This document shows, piece after piece, positions 1 to 10,373 of a stretch of 64,000 bases of DNA. The notes beneath the pieces are model-generated. The model searched no databases. It was given only the letters and a program-made list of their open reading frames with translations, and was not told where the DNA came from. Numbering within the stretch: position 1 is the stretch's first letter; each line of letters starts with the position of its first letter. A program made the position numbers and the translations under genes. The DNA comes from Rhodothermales bacterium (GTDB lineage Bacteria > Bacteroidota > Rhodothermia > Rhodothermales > UBA10348). Location: positions 124,001-188,000 of the forward strand of contig JANQQV010000008.1 of assembly GCA_028284865.1 (NCBI GenBank). The letters are read 5' to 3'.

Positions 1-1017
1 CGGATGCAGCGGCATCAGACCCGTATCTGGCGAATAGGCTCGCACGCCTTTTGTCTCCACTTCGATGTTTCCGATGACGGAAACGCCTTCCATCTCGTCG
101 ATTTTCGGGACATCCTCCTCGCGAACCGTGAAGAGCAGCTCGTAATCCTCCCCTCCAAAAAGGGCGTAGGCGTCAATGTCATCCAGGAATTGATCGGCTA
201 CCGCACGGGTCTCCGGATCGAACGGTACGGCAGGAATGCGCACCGTGGCTCCCACACCCGATCGCCGACCGATGTGGTGCACTTCGGAGGCGACTCCGTC
301 TGAAACATCGATCATCGACGTAGGCCGAACGCCTGCTTCCTTCAGGGCCTGGATCACATCCAGTCGTGCGTTGGGTCGCAGTTGACGCTGGATCACGTAC
401 TGGAAGGCTTCCAGATCCGGCTCATAGGACTCGCCCAGGTTTTCTAGCTGCTCGCGCTGATCCAGGAGCACTTTCAGGCCGGCATACGCCCCGCCGACGT
501 CCCCACTCAGGCACAGGAAATCGCCAACGTTGGCGCCGCGGCGAAAGACTACATCCTTCTCATCCACTTCGCCGATCACGGTGATCGAGAGATAGAGCGC
601 GTGAGCCGTCGACGTATCGCCGCCGACCAATTCCATTCCGTACGCTTTACAGGCCTCCGCCACTCCGTCATACAATCCGTCCATCATCTCGACGGAGAAG
701 TTGCGCGGAAGCCCCGCTGAGACCGTGGCATACAGCGGTTTTGCATTCATGGCCACGACGTCACTCACGTTGACTGCGATGGACTTCCAGCCCAGGAACG
801 AGGTCGGAATGAACGTGCGATCAAAGTGCACCCCTTCGATGAGCACGTCCGTCGTCACAACGTGCAGCTTGCCATCGCCAGCGCGATAGACGGCAGCGTC
901 GTCTCCAATCCCTTCAATCAGGTTTTCGGAACGAGGAATATCTGCCAGGCGCTCCTTCATCCGGTCGATCAGACCGAATTCTCCAAGGGATGCGATGGGA
1001 GTGAATGACTGACTCAT
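1..1017 (-). CDS. thiL: Thiamine-monophosphate kinase (3' end off window)
   Basis: Reverse-strand translation from ATG at 1017 reads MSQSFTPIASLGEFGLIDRM...IEGIGDDAAVY...TTDVLIEGVHFD...VNVSDVVAMNA, typical ThiL motifs; no stop before window edge. Confidence 0.93.
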   Translation of the reverse strand, partial: MSQSFTPIASLGEFGLIDRMKERLADIPRSENLIEGIGDDAAVYRAGDGKLHVVTTDVLIEGVHFDRTFIPTSFLGWKSIAVNVSDVVAMNAKPLYATVSAGLPRNFSVEMMDGLYDGVAEACKAYGMELVGGDTSTAHALYLSITVIGEVDEKDVVFRRGANVGDFLCLSGDVGGAYAGLKVLLDQREQLENLGESYEPDLEAFQYVIQRQLRPNARLDVIQALKEAGVRPTSMIDVSDGVASEVHHIGRRSGVGATVRIPAVPFDPETRAVADQFLDDIDAYALFGGEDYELLFTVREEDVPKIDEMEGVSVIGNIEVETKGVRAYSPDTGLMPLHP

Positions 1018-1088
1018 GACAGGGGTGTGAGGTTGGTGCGGACGGGCGAACCCAGTGTTTAAGGACCGGGATCAGCAAGTTGGAACGC

Positions 1089-2255
1089 TCAGCTGGCACT
1101 CGTTGTCCCGGCTCTGAAGATCTTTCCGGAAAATGCACGGCCCGAGGCTCCTGTCACGCTCGGCATCCCGGTGGGCACACCGTTGAGGGCTTCATGCGCG
1201 AGAATCGCGAAACAGACCGCCTCCTTGGCGTCCGGATCAAAACCGGTAGCCAGTAGCGACTCGACATGGATCGGCGCCAACCGTTCCTTCAAACCCTGCA
1301 TGATGGCCTGATTGTGAACGCCGCCGCCGGAGACCCACATGCGTTCCGGCTGGCCGGGAATGAATCGATCCACGGCATCGGCCACACTGCGCGCTGTGAG
1401 TGCCGCGGCGGTTGCCAGTCTGGAAGCCGTGTCCAGATGCTCGGTCAGCCCTAGAAGTCGATCGACGTAGTCGCTTCCGAACAACTCTCGACCCGTGGAC
1501 TTGGGCGGCTGCAGGCCGAAGTAGGGCTCAGTCATCAAGGTGTCCAGCACAGACTCGTCAACCGTTCCATCGAGAGCGACAAGGCCGCCTTCGTCGTGAG
1601 ATCGGGATAGCAATCGTTGGGCGAGCGCGTCTACCAGCATGTTCGCTGGCCCGGTATCGAAGGCCAGCACATCATCGGGCTGAGCACCCGGCGGCAAGCT
1701 CGTCACGTTGGCGATTCCCCCGAGATTCAACAGCAGCCGATGCTCGGAATCGTCAGTGAACAACGCCCAATCCATGTAGGGCACCAAGGGCGCTCCCTGC
1801 CCACCCAACGACACGTCTGCCTGCCGGAAGTCAGCGACTACGGTGGTGTCGAGCAAGGATGCAAGCAGCGCCGGGTCTCCAATCTGGAGCGTGACCCTTT
1901 GGTCGGGATCATGAAAGACTGTTTGACCGTGATTCCCCACGGCGTCAACCTCATCCATGGTTCGGCCGGACGCTCGCACGACGTCCTGAATGACCTCGGC
2001 GTAGATGGATGCCAGTTCCTGGTGAAGGATCTCTGTTTCGCCTATTCGCGAAGTGGCTGGCCCCTTGGCAGTATCAGCCAGATCCAACAATCGGGAGCGT
2101 GTATCAGCAGGCCAGGAACGATCATCGGCATGAAGGACATCGAGCTTCAGCGACCGTCCCGATCCTTGAATGTGCACCAGCACCACGTCGATTCCGTCGA
2201 GGCTGGTCCCCGACATGCAGCCCACAACCAGGCGTGATTCTCCAGTCGAGATCAC
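1089..2255 (-). CDS. anmK: Anhydro-N-acetylmuramic acid kinase
   Basis: VVGCMSGTSLDGIDVVLV, GNHGQTVFHDP, LNLGGIANVT, FDTGPANMLVDA: AnmK signatures. Confidence 0.95.
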   Translation of the reverse strand: MISTGESRLVVGCMSGTSLDGIDVVLVHIQGSGRSLKLDVLHADDRSWPADTRSRLLDLADTAKGPATSRIGETEILHQELASIYAEVIQDVVRASGRTMDEVDAVGNHGQTVFHDPDQRVTLQIGDPALLASLLDTTVVADFRQADVSLGGQGAPLVPYMDWALFTDDSEHRLLLNLGGIANVTSLPPGAQPDDVLAFDTGPANMLVDALAQRLLSRSHDEGGLVALDGTVDESVLDTLMTEPYFGLQPPKSTGRELFGSDYVDRLLGLTEHLDTASRLATAAALTARSVADAVDRFIPGQPERMWVSGGGVHNQAIMQGLKERLAPIHVESLLATGFDPDAKEAVCFAILAHEALNGVPTGMPSVTGASGRAFSGKIFRAGTTSAS

Positions 2256-2881
2256 CCCGCTTTCTCCTTCATTTCTGCGGAGCGCTGCAAGAATTCGTCT
2301 TTCCGATCAGGATGCTGGACCGCCAGCTTCTCATAGACCGTCGCTGCTTCTTCGAAGTAGCTCTGGTTGGCGTAGATGCGAGCCAACGTTTCGGACACCA
2401 CGTCCTCGATGTCCGACTCTAGATCATCGGGCGAGACCATGGGAATGTCCGGATCGGGCACGATGGAGGCCGTTTCCAGTTCGTTGATAAGTCGATCCAG
2501 GTCCTGGAACTCCGGAGCAGCTGATTCGGACGGAGCGTGCGTCGGGGCCGCGGCAGGAGCCGTGGCCACGGGACGCGGCAGCACCGGATGATCAGCCGGA
2601 AGCGCCTCAATCGGGACCGGGTTGCCGAATCGATTCCGGATCAGTGCATTCCGCAATCCCTCTTCGATGATCCGAACACCTGGGCCGTGGAATGCCGCCT
2701 GCTTCCACATGGTGAGCGCCCCGCTCCAGTCACCGTCCGCCTCAAGAATGCGGGCAAGCAGGACGCGGGCAGAGAGATGAGATGGCACCTTGTGCAGGAT
2801 ATTCTGCAGCACGGTCCGAGCCGGGTCTGTGCGACCCTCCTCGATCATCGTAGCAGCTTGGCGAATATCTGGCAGCGACAT
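2252..2881 (-). CDS. Tetratricopeptide-repeat protein
   Basis: 209 aa; ARVLLARILEADGDWSGALTMWKQAA and YANQSYFEEAATVYEKLAVQHPDR are TPR-like; overlaps anmK by 4 nt. Confidence 0.7.
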   Translation of the reverse strand: MSLPDIRQAATMIEEGRTDPARTVLQNILHKVPSHLSARVLLARILEADGDWSGALTMWKQAAFHGPGVRIIEEGLRNALIRNRFGNPVPIEALPADHPVLPRPVATAPAAAPTHAPSESAAPEFQDLDRLINELETASIVPDPDIPMVSPDDLESDIEDVVSETLARIYANQSYFEEAATVYEKLAVQHPDRKDEFLQRSAEMKEKAG

Positions 2882-2957
2882 GGCTCCGGATTGAAAGACG
2901 GAATGACCTGCACGGGACTTGCTTCACCAGCTGTCCCGCGAACTCGAACAAGATACG

Positions 2958-3581
2958 TTACCAGTTGGACGTCGCCGCAGTGAAGACGTCATCGGCAATC
3001 TTCTCCAGGGCAGCAAAGGCAGCCGTCTCCTCCTGGGCCGGGTCAAACGGATCATATTCCTCGAATGCCGAGAACGTGCGTCCGACCAGCTCGACATCAT
3101 TCACCTGATCCTGATAGGTGACCTGCGCGGTGATCGTGACCCGATTTCGCGTGGCCTGCTCCTGGCCAGACACCGAGGTCGGTTGATTCACATAACGGGA
3201 GATGATCACCTGAAGCAGCGCATCGGCATTCGCCTCGTTCGTCTCCAGGTTCAACCGGGTTTGGCGAACGAATCGGTCTACCATCAGTCGGGTCAACTCA
3301 TCATCCATCCCAGCGACCGTAGAAACCGTGTTGTCCTCAGCCAGAGGCACCGCAATCGTTGACAGATGCTCGGGAATGGTTGCTCCGGTGAAACTGTAGT
3401 AGGCGCAACCGGCGATTGCCACGGATACCACGAAAACGAACAGCGCAGCCCGGATGCGGCTCACCATGGCCGGCAAGCAGACTTCGCCCGTTCCGGTCGA
3501 AGAGACATCGCAATCCTGCGAAGGTGCCTTTTGAGCTTGGTCTGTTGATGGATGTGAGGGGCGCTTATCAGGCGTCATCAC
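2958..3581 (-). CDS. lptE: LptE-family LPS-assembly lipoprotein
   Basis: Lipobox VAIAGCAYYSFTGATIPEHLSTIAVP...; LptE-like pattern typical of Bacteroidota; start may be downstream of 3581. Confidence 0.8.
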   Translation of the reverse strand: MMTPDKRPSHPSTDQAQKAPSQDCDVSSTGTGEVCLPAMVSRIRAALFVFVVSVAIAGCAYYSFTGATIPEHLSTIAVPLAEDNTVSTVAGMDDELTRLMVDRFVRQTRLNLETNEANADALLQVIISRYVNQPTSVSGQEQATRNRVTITAQVTYQDQVNDVELVGRTFSAFEEYDPFDPAQEETAAFAALEKIADDVFTAATSNW

Positions 3582-4854
3582 CGGCCTCCTCGATATCCTT
3601 CAGTTTGCGATAGAGCGTGCGCTCACTGATTCCCAACGCCTCAGCCGTCTGGCGGCGATTGTTGTTGAATCGCTCGAGCGCCGTCAGGATCAGGTGCCGT
3701 TCCGCATCTTCCAGCGTTGGCAATTCTTCTTCGGCAACCGGTTCGTCCTCTTCGATGAACGAAGACACATCCTCTGGTTCACCGTCAAACTCGAATGGCG
3801 CATCCTCTATGAACGTCTCCTGGGAAGACGAATAAGCGTCCCGCCGCGGCTCGTCGTCATGCATGACCAACAGTCGGCCGGGATCTTGAACCGGGGCACC
3901 TCCTCGCGCGGCATTCACCAGGACAGCGATCTGATCCTTCAGGTCCTTGACCTCACCTCGGAGTTCGAGCAGCGCCCGGTAGATCAGCTCCCGTTCCTTC
4001 GCTCCCGTTCCATCGTCGTCTTTTGTCGCTCCGCCGGCAAGGGGCACCAGCCCCATTCCACCACCGGGCGAACTCACGCCGCGCAGGTACGGGCGAAGAT
4101 CCTCTGCCGAAATTGATACACCACGCAAGAGAACGACCGTTTGCTCGGCCACGTTGCGCAGCTCGCGAATGTTGCCAGGCCAGCGATACCGAAGCAGCAG
4201 TTCTTTTGCTGACAGGTCCAGATCGGGCGCCGACGAATTGTAGCGCTGCCCGAAGCGGTGCTGGAAATGCTCGAAAATCGGCAAGATGTCCTCGCGACGC
4301 TCCCGCAACGGGGGGACGTGCAGGATGACCGTTGACAAACGGTAGTACAGGTCCTCGCGGAAACGGCCGGCTTCGACTTCGACGGCCAGGTCCTTGTTGG
4401 TGGCCGCAATCACGCGAACGTCTGTGCGCAGCGTGTTCGTGGATCCGACACGGCTGAATTCACCCGTTTCAAGGACACGAAGCAGGCGTACTTGGGCAGT
4501 CAGCGGCATTTCGCCGATCTCGTCCAGAAAAATGCTTCCCCCGTCAGCCTCTTCGAAATAGCCATTCCGGCGCTCGACGGCCCCGGTGTAGGCGCCTTTC
4601 TCAGCCCCGAACAATTCGGACTCGATCAGACCCTCGGGAATGGCACCGCAATTCATGATGAGCATGGGCTTGTGCCGACGCTGTGACAACTCATGAATAG
4701 CCTGCGCGAAGAGCTCCTTACCAACACCACTTTCCCCCTGAACGAGGACAGTGATTTCAGTCGATGCTACCTGGCGAACACGATCCAATGCCTGACGGAT
4801 GCCGCCCGAATGGCCGACAATTCCGAAACGCTCCTGCATCGCTTGTCTGTCCAT
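3568..4854 (-). CDS. Sigma-54-interacting transcriptional regulator without receiver domain
   Basis: Walker [22 protein letters not shown] loop, [10 protein letters not shown]-like segment, C-terminal Fis HTH ([20 protein letters not shown]). Confidence 0.93.
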   Translation of the reverse strand: MDRQAMQERFGIVGHSGGIRQALDRVRQVASTEITVLVQGESGVGKELFAQAIHELSQRRHKPMLIMNCGAIPEGLIESELFGAEKGAYTGAVERRNGYFEEADGGSIFLDEIGEMPLTAQVRLLRVLETGEFSRVGSTNTLRTDVRVIAATNKDLAVEVEAGRFREDLYYRLSTVILHVPPLRERREDILPIFEHFQHRFGQRYNSSAPDLDLSAKELLLRYRWPGNIRELRNVAEQTVVLLRGVSISAEDLRPYLRGVSSPGGGMGLVPLAGGATKDDDGTGAKERELIYRALLELRGEVKDLKDQIAVLVNAARGGAPVQDPGRLLVMHDDEPRRDAYSSSQETFIEDAPFEFDGEPEDVSSFIEEDEPVAEEELPTLEDAERHLILTALERFNNNRRQTAEALGISERTLYRKLKDIEEAGDDA

Positions 4855-4863
4855 GCTGTTCTC

Positions 4864-6414
4864 CTATGCGCGTCCGAGGGGTTCTGCAATCAGCGTAGCA
4901 GACGTACAATCGGTCACTTTCACGCGGACATACTCACCTTTCTCGAAATCCATCCGATCGAATACCGCCATCTTGTTGGAATCCGTTCGTCCGGACATTT
5001 GCTCTTCGCTGCGACGGCTGGTGCCCTCGACGAGTACAACGTGCTCGTTGCCGATTTCGGCCCGATTGCTCTCCAGCGAAATACCAGATTGCAACTGGAT
5101 GATTTCGGTCAGGCGACGCTTCTTGACCTCTTCGGGGACATTGTCCTCATACTTGCGGGCCGCATACGTGTCGGGCCGTTCCGAGTACATGAACATGTAG
5201 GCGTGGTCATAGCGAACCAGCTCCATGAGCGAAAGCGTGTCCTTGTGCTCTTCCTCGGTCTCATCGCAGAATCCGGCGATGATGTCCGTGCTGAGGGAAA
5301 TGCCCGGGACAATCTGCTTGGCGCGCTCGACCAGATCGAGATACTGCTCCCGGCTGTACGTACGGCGCATGCGCTGGAGCATGTCCGTGTTGCCGTGCTG
5401 GACGGGGAGGTGAATGTAGTTGCATACGTTGTCTCGCTCGGCGTGAACGTGCAACAGGGCCTCCGAGCAGTCCTTCGGATGCGAAGTCGAGTAGCGGATC
5501 CGCAAGTCAGGCGAAATCAGCGAAATGCGATACAGAAGCTCGGCGAAGTCAACGGTCGACCCATTCTGACCGTCGCGGTAGGAGTTCACGTTTTGACCCA
5601 GTACAGTGACTTCCTTGTAGCCCGATTCGACCAGGGTCTTGCATTCGTCAAGGATGCTGGCCACCGGTCGCGAGCGCTCACGACCGCGCGTGAACGGCAC
5701 GACGCAGAAGGAGCACATGTTGTCGCATCCACGCATGATGGAAACGAATGCCGATACGCCGTTGGTGTCGTAGCGCACCGGCTGGATATCCTGATACGTC
5801 TCCTCTTTGGACAGCTGCACGTTGACTGCCGCCTGACCTGTGTCCGTGGCTTCGTTCAGCAGATTCGGGAGATCGCGATACGCGTCAGGACCAACGACCA
5901 GGTCAACCAGCTTTTCCTGATCCAGCAGCTTTTCACGCAGGCGTTCAGCCATGCATCCGAGGACGCCCAGCTTCAGGTCCGGATTGTACTTCGTCTTCTG
6001 CGCGCGAAGCTCACCCAATCGACGGCGCACTTTCTGTTCGGCGTTTTCGCGAATGGCGCAGGTGTTGATGAGCACGACATCGGCCGCGTCGGCGTCGTGC
6101 GTCAGGCCATATCCATTCTCGCGCAGCACGGCGGCGACGATTTCGGAATCGGATACGTTCATCTGACAGCCGTACGTCTCCAGATAGACCTGTTGTTTAC
6201 CGTCACTGGTCACAGAGACCTGCTTCGGGGCATCCAGATCTTCAAGGATGGGGATGTCGACCAGAGAGTCGGAGGATTGCGGCTGCACGGGCGTCCTGGG
6301 TGAGGCGTTCGGGATGAAATGTGTTCGCGCTGCGATGGGACAACCTGCCAAATTCGGCGAAAAAGGAGGTTGGAGCGGAGGTACAACCCACCTTGAGAGG
6401 CCAGGTTCGCACAT
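4864..6414 (-). CDS. miaB: tRNA-2-methylthio-N6-dimethylallyladenosine synthase
   Basis: [15 protein letters not shown], radical [34 protein letters not shown]. Confidence 0.96.
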   Translation of the reverse strand: MCEPGLSRWVVPPLQPPFSPNLAGCPIAARTHFIPNASPRTPVQPQSSDSLVDIPILEDLDAPKQVSVTSDGKQQVYLETYGCQMNVSDSEIVAAVLRENGYGLTHDADAADVVLINTCAIRENAEQKVRRRLGELRAQKTKYNPDLKLGVLGCMAERLREKLLDQEKLVDLVVGPDAYRDLPNLLNEATDTGQAAVNVQLSKEETYQDIQPVRYDTNGVSAFVSIMRGCDNMCSFCVVPFTRGRERSRPVASILDECKTLVESGYKEVTVLGQNVNSYRDGQNGSTVDFAELLYRISLISPDLRIRYSTSHPKDCSEALLHVHAERDNVCNYIHLPVQHGNTDMLQRMRRTYSREQYLDLVERAKQIVPGISLSTDIIAGFCDETEEEHKDTLSLMELVRYDHAYMFMYSERPDTYAARKYEDNVPEEVKKRRLTEIIQLQSGISLESNRAEIGNEHVVLVEGTSRRSEEQMSGRTDSNKMAVFDRMDFEKGEYVRVKVTDCTSATLIAEPLGRA

Positions 6415-6586
6415 TGCCTCAGAAATCCCGCCAAAATGTCAGCAGTATCCCGCCTGGCTTCCGGATCGATTGGAGTCGGATCGGGCGAACCGTGGCTCAC
6501 GCAGCATCGTATATTCGCCCGTCTCTTTTAGCGGCTTGTTGCAGCCCTCTGCAGCCGCAGCATTTGTACATCGAGTCCGTTCTACC

Positions 6587-7333
6587 ATGGCTGGCCACAA
6601 TAAATGGTCGAAGATCAAGCGGCAGAAAGCCGTAACTGACGCCCGACGCTCCAAGGTCTGGGCACGCATCACACGTGACATCATGGTCGCCGCCCGAGAA
6701 AACGGTGGCGATCCGAACATGAACGCCCGACTCGCCCTATGCCTCGAAAAGGCCAAAGGCGCGAACATGCCGAAGGACAACATCGTACGCGCCATCAAGC
6801 GTGGAACGGGCGAAATCCAGGGAGCGGACTACGAAGAGATCACCTACGAAGGCTATGGCCCTCACGGCATCGCCATCTTCGTCGAGACTCTGACGGACAA
6901 CAACAACCGAACGGTGGCCGATGTGCGTCACCTGTTCGGAAAACATGGTGCAGGTCTTGGTCAGTCCGGATCTGTCGCCTTCCAGTTTGATCGGAAGGGT
7001 GTGTTCGAAATCCCGGCCGAAGGAATTGACGAAGACGAACTGTTCCTGTTGGCAGCTGATGCGGGCGCGGAAGACGTGTCTCGTGAAGGAGATGACTTTG
7101 AGGTCACCACTCCGGTTGAGGCATTCGGCGCTGTGCAGGCGGCCCTGGAAGAAGCCGGCATTAAAGTCGAAGAAGCCAGCCTCCAACGCATCGCCACCAC
7201 GACGACGGCCTTGGGCCCGGAAGAGGCAAAATCTGTAATGAAGCTGATCGACCTGCTTGAAGAGCTGCAGGATGTTCAGGCCGTTTACTCGACGCTTGAG
7301 ATGGACGACGCAACGATTGCAGCGGTGTCCTGA
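6587..7333 (+). CDS. YebC/PmpR family regulator / translation factor
   Basis: MAGHNKWSKIKRQKAVTDARRSKVWARITRDI start at 6587; canonical YebC N-terminus. Confidence 0.96.
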   Translation: MAGHNKWSKIKRQKAVTDARRSKVWARITRDIMVAARENGGDPNMNARLALCLEKAKGANMPKDNIVRAIKRGTGEIQGADYEEITYEGYGPHGIAIFVETLTDNNNRTVADVRHLFGKHGAGLGQSGSVAFQFDRKGVFEIPAEGIDEDELFLLAADAGAEDVSREGDDFEVTTPVEAFGAVQAALEEAGIKVEEASLQRIATTTTALGPEEAKSVMKLIDLLEELQDVQAVYSTLEMDDATIAAVS

Positions 7334-7362
7334 CCTATACCTTCGACGTTTTTTCCACTCCC

Positions 7363-7923
7363 ATGATCATCCTCGGCATCGACCCCGGCTCGAACATCAC
7401 CGGCTTCGGCGTGGTGATGACGGGTGATGATGGCGAGCGTTTGCTGGAGAGCGGCGTGATTCGGGTTGGACAGCCGGACAAGGCTTCGGGAGTTGCGCCT
7501 GAGCACGTGCTGCGACTCAAAAACATCCACGAGGCCGTCACTGAACTCATCGATGAGTTCAAACCCGATCTGTGTGCCGTCGAGATGCCGGTCTACGGGA
7601 AGAATCCGCAGTCCATGCTGAAGTTGGGACGCGCCCAGGCTGCAGCCATGCTCGCTGCGCTGAATCGTCAGATTCCCGTCACGGAATACACGCCCAAGGA
7701 GATCAAGAAAGCCGTTACCGGCAACGGGAATGCGTCCAAGGAGCAGGTCCGATTCATGGTCGAAACGATGCTCGAAATGCGCCAAGGCATGAGCATCACG
7801 CTGGACGCCTCGGATGCGTTGGCCGTCGCACTGTGCCATGTCCACCGGGGAGCGACCCGCTCTACGGCGACCTACAAGAACTGGGAAGCCTTCGCCCGGG
7901 CCAATCCGGGGCGAGTGAAGTAG
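7363..7923 (+). CDS. ruvC: Crossover junction endodeoxyribonuclease RuvC
   Basis: MIILGIDPGSNITGFGVV, VEMPVYGKNPQSMLKLGRAQAAAM, DASDALAVALCH. Confidence 0.96.
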   Translation: MIILGIDPGSNITGFGVVMTGDDGERLLESGVIRVGQPDKASGVAPEHVLRLKNIHEAVTELIDEFKPDLCAVEMPVYGKNPQSMLKLGRAQAAAMLAALNRQIPVTEYTPKEIKKAVTGNGNASKEQVRFMVETMLEMRQGMSITLDASDALAVALCHVHRGATRSTATYKNWEAFARANPGRVK

Positions 7924-8035
7924 GTCCGCGTCACGGCAGTTTTCCACACGGGTTTCGGGGTGGGCGTTCTCCGGTTATACTTGTCCGTTGGCCTTCCGGG
8001 AAGGCCGATCCACCCACTCACAAGGAGACCCGCAC

Positions 8036-8668
8036 ATGAACAAGCTCATCACTGAATTCATTGGCACGTTTTTCCTCGTTCTGACGATCGGATTGGTCGT
8101 CGGAAGTGGAACCGAGTTCGCTGCCCTTGCCATCGGAACCGTCCTGATGGTGATGGTCTATGCAGGAGGCCATATCTCTGGAGCCCATTACAATCCGGCT
8201 GCCACGCTCGGCATCATGATGCGTGGCAAGATTGACAACGGCGAGGCCATCAAGTACATGGTCGTACAGATCGTGGGCGCGCTGGTCGCCGCTTTCGTTT
8301 CCATGCACCTGCTTGGCGGCGATACATTCTCTCCCGCACCCGGAGCGGGTCATTCAGCCATGCACGCGCTGATCGCTGAATTCCTGTTCACTTTCGCACT
8401 CGTGTTGGTGATCCTGAACGTGGCTACGGCAGAAGCCACAGAAGGCAACTCATACTTCGGTCTGGCCATTGGATTCACCGTGATGGCCGGAGCCTATGCA
8501 GTGGGCGGCATCTCGGGTGCTGCGTTCAATCCGGCTGTAGCCATCGGAGCCATCGTGGTTGACGCGACCATGGGTGGCGGCTCGTTCGGCGACATCTGGA
8601 TCTATCTGGTCGGACCGTTTGCGGGTGGCGCCGTTGCTGCCATCGTATTCAAGATGCAGAACGGCTGA
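8036..8668 (+). CDS. MIP family aquaporin
   Basis: Two NPA motifs (ISGAHYNPAATLG and GGISGAAFNPAVAIG), six hydrophobic segments; start MNKLITEFIGTFFLV. Confidence 0.95.
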   Translation: MNKLITEFIGTFFLVLTIGLVVGSGTEFAALAIGTVLMVMVYAGGHISGAHYNPAATLGIMMRGKIDNGEAIKYMVVQIVGALVAAFVSMHLLGGDTFSPAPGAGHSAMHALIAEFLFTFALVLVILNVATAEATEGNSYFGLAIGFTVMAGAYAVGGISGAAFNPAVAIGAIVVDATMGGGSFGDIWIYLVGPFAGGAVAAIVFKMQNG

Positions 8669-8713
8669 TCCGATCGGCGGGCTTCGCTTCAAGAGGCATG
8701 TCGACTGAAAAGC

Positions 8714-8758
8714 AAAGGGCGGAGCGGGCAATCAGTGATTGCCCGCTCCGCCCTTTTT
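8714..8758. terminator. Bidirectional rho-independent terminator between convergent genes
   Basis: aaagggcggagcgggcaatca-g-tgattgcccgctccgcccttt followed by T-run; perfect 21-bp inverted repeat. Confidence 0.9.
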
Positions 8759-8775
8759 CGTTCGGGTCTGTCAGC

Positions 8776-9069
8776 TCAGTTGCGGTCTTTCTTGTTGTAC
8801 CCGCGCTCGGCGTCGCGAAGACGCACGATGTTGGCCGTCTCCTCGCGATCAACGCCACCGTGGCTCATGTGGAAGATGAGGTGGGCGATCTGCTTGTCCT
8901 TGTTGGGAGCCTGATTCCACTCGGGATGGGCCTGCTCGATGATGGAGATCAGGATGCGGATATACGGGTAGCGCTCAGCTTCCGTCTCCATTTTGCCAAC
9001 GGATTCGGCCAGCAGATCTGCGTTTCGCCCTACAGAGCGGTCGACAATCTTCGTTTCGTACTTGATCAC
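8776..9069 (-). CDS. Small conserved hypothetical protein, possibly DUF4290-like
   Basis: 97 aa, YETKIVDRSVGRNADLLAESV...; ends next to bidirectional terminator; DUF assignment tentative. Confidence 0.55.
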   Translation of the reverse strand: MIKYETKIVDRSVGRNADLLAESVGKMETEAERYPYIRILISIIEQAHPEWNQAPNKDKQIAHLIFHMSHGGVDREETANIVRLRDAERGYNKKDRN

Positions 9070-9301
9070 GTCTCGGGATGTGCTGTGTGATACAGGCGCT
9101 GATTCCGATCAGCGCGTGGGGTGATGGGACGCAGAAAATAGGGTCATTCAAGTGGTCAACCAAGCCTGAATTCAGAGAACTCACGACCGTCGCATCATCC
9201 GCCAACCTCCGCAAAGCGCCCGAATTTCGTAATCTGAGGGTGTGAACCCGCCATCCATCACTCCGTTGAACCGGCCGGTCCGCACCCCTCAACAACGTTG
9301 A

Positions 9302-9574
9302 ATGCGCAATCTTCAAATCCCATACCGCCTGGAGCTTCTTCCTGCTGTGCCCGCCTTTCACCGGCGTGCGCGCAAGGAAAAGGAGTTCGAAGAAGGGCAG
9401 CTCGTGTATTACGGGCCGTCGCCGGGCTACTATGGGATCGGCGAAGTGAAGAGCCTGATTGAAGGGTTCGTTGCCGTGGACTTTCGGGGTACGGGTCAGT
9501 TCGGCGTTCACGAAGACATGTTCAAACCCGAATACCTGATTCCGATTCCGCGCTCGACCATGAGCATCCTCTGA
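9302..9574 (+). CDS. Hypothetical protein (90 aa)
   Basis: Open frame with charged, protein-like composition, followed by hairpin; no family recognised. Confidence 0.5.
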   Translation: MRNLQIPYRLELLPAVPAFHRRARKEKEFEEGQLVYYGPSPGYYGIGEVKSLIEGFVAVDFRGTGQFGVHEDMFKPEYLIPIPRSTMSIL

Positions 9575-9584
9575 TCCGCAGCGA

Positions 9585-9617
9585 CTGGGCGAACTCATCC
9601 TGGCCCGAGTCGCCCAG
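9585..9617. terminator. Candidate terminator hairpin
   Basis: CTGGGCGA-a-CTC / GAG-TCGCCCAG inverted repeat just after the stop at 9574; weak T-tract. Confidence 0.4.
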
Positions 9618-9658
9618 ACCCTACCGAGTCAGTCATCACCCATTCATCTCACCCACCC

Positions 9659-10270
9659 ATGCTTCGCTCGTTCTGGTTGCTGACCGCTCTCATTCTGTTG
9701 GCCGGTTGTGGCCCACGTCAGGAATCCATCCCCATGATCGATGGCCGCGTCGATGATTTCGAGGACGGCGACATCTACAACTACCTCGGATTCACGTGGG
9801 AATCCGTCTCCGGCGGCGCCGACGCTGATGCCACGATATTCGTTGAGGCCGGTGGTGTCCTGGATTCGCGTTATCAACTGACCATCGGTGGCATGCGTCC
9901 CACCGGTTCAACGGGTGACCTCGTGTCGGGCGCACGCGTGCGCATGGGGCAAGCCCTGGAAGCCAACCGCTCGGAAGTTACCAACGTCTCTGCCTATGAC
10001 GGTCTCGAGCTTCGCATGCGCGGCACGCCGGGGTCCTACATCGTGCAATTGGGAACGGAAGCCATCACGGACTTCGACTTCTACAATTCGTACGTGGAAG
10101 TGACTCCAGAGTGGGCGCTGTTCCGCATTCCATTCGCGGACTTCAATCAGGAAGGTTTCGGCGCTTCGAAACGCTGGACCGGATCTGATCTGACACACAT
10201 CGCCATCTACTCGAATCGGTTCGGTCCGTACACCATTGCCGTAGACGATATCCGGTTCTACAACCAATAG
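9659..10270 (+). CDS. Lipoprotein with CIA30/CBM11-like jelly-roll domain
   Basis: Lipobox LILLAGCGPRQ; DDFEDGDIYNYLGFTWES...YDGLELRMRGTPGSYIVQL...IAVDDIRFY resembles CIA30-like proteins. Confidence 0.65.
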   Translation: MLRSFWLLTALILLAGCGPRQESIPMIDGRVDDFEDGDIYNYLGFTWESVSGGADADATIFVEAGGVLDSRYQLTIGGMRPTGSTGDLVSGARVRMGQALEANRSEVTNVSAYDGLELRMRGTPGSYIVQLGTEAITDFDFYNSYVEVTPEWALFRIPFADFNQEGFGASKRWTGSDLTHIAIYSNRFGPYTIAVDDIRFYNQ

Positions 10271-10373
10271 AATCCACGGAAACGGTTAAGGCGATTTCAT
10301 AAGCAATCAGGCAACCTGACGGGCGGATTCACGTCCGATCAGACCTGCACCCAACCTCCCTCCCTACCCCATC

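Noticed and set aside
4693-6303. 536-aa plus-strand ORF
   Set aside because: Antisense to miaB and the sigma-54 regulator, both with clear family motifs; long antisense frames are expected from the GC-rich codon usage
7988-8035. N-terminal extension of aquaporin ORF, containing GGCCTTCC-g-GGAAGGCC
   Set aside because: MIP proteins start at MNKLITEFIGTFF (8036); the 8-bp palindrome at 7990-8006 is in the leader and too short to interpret alone
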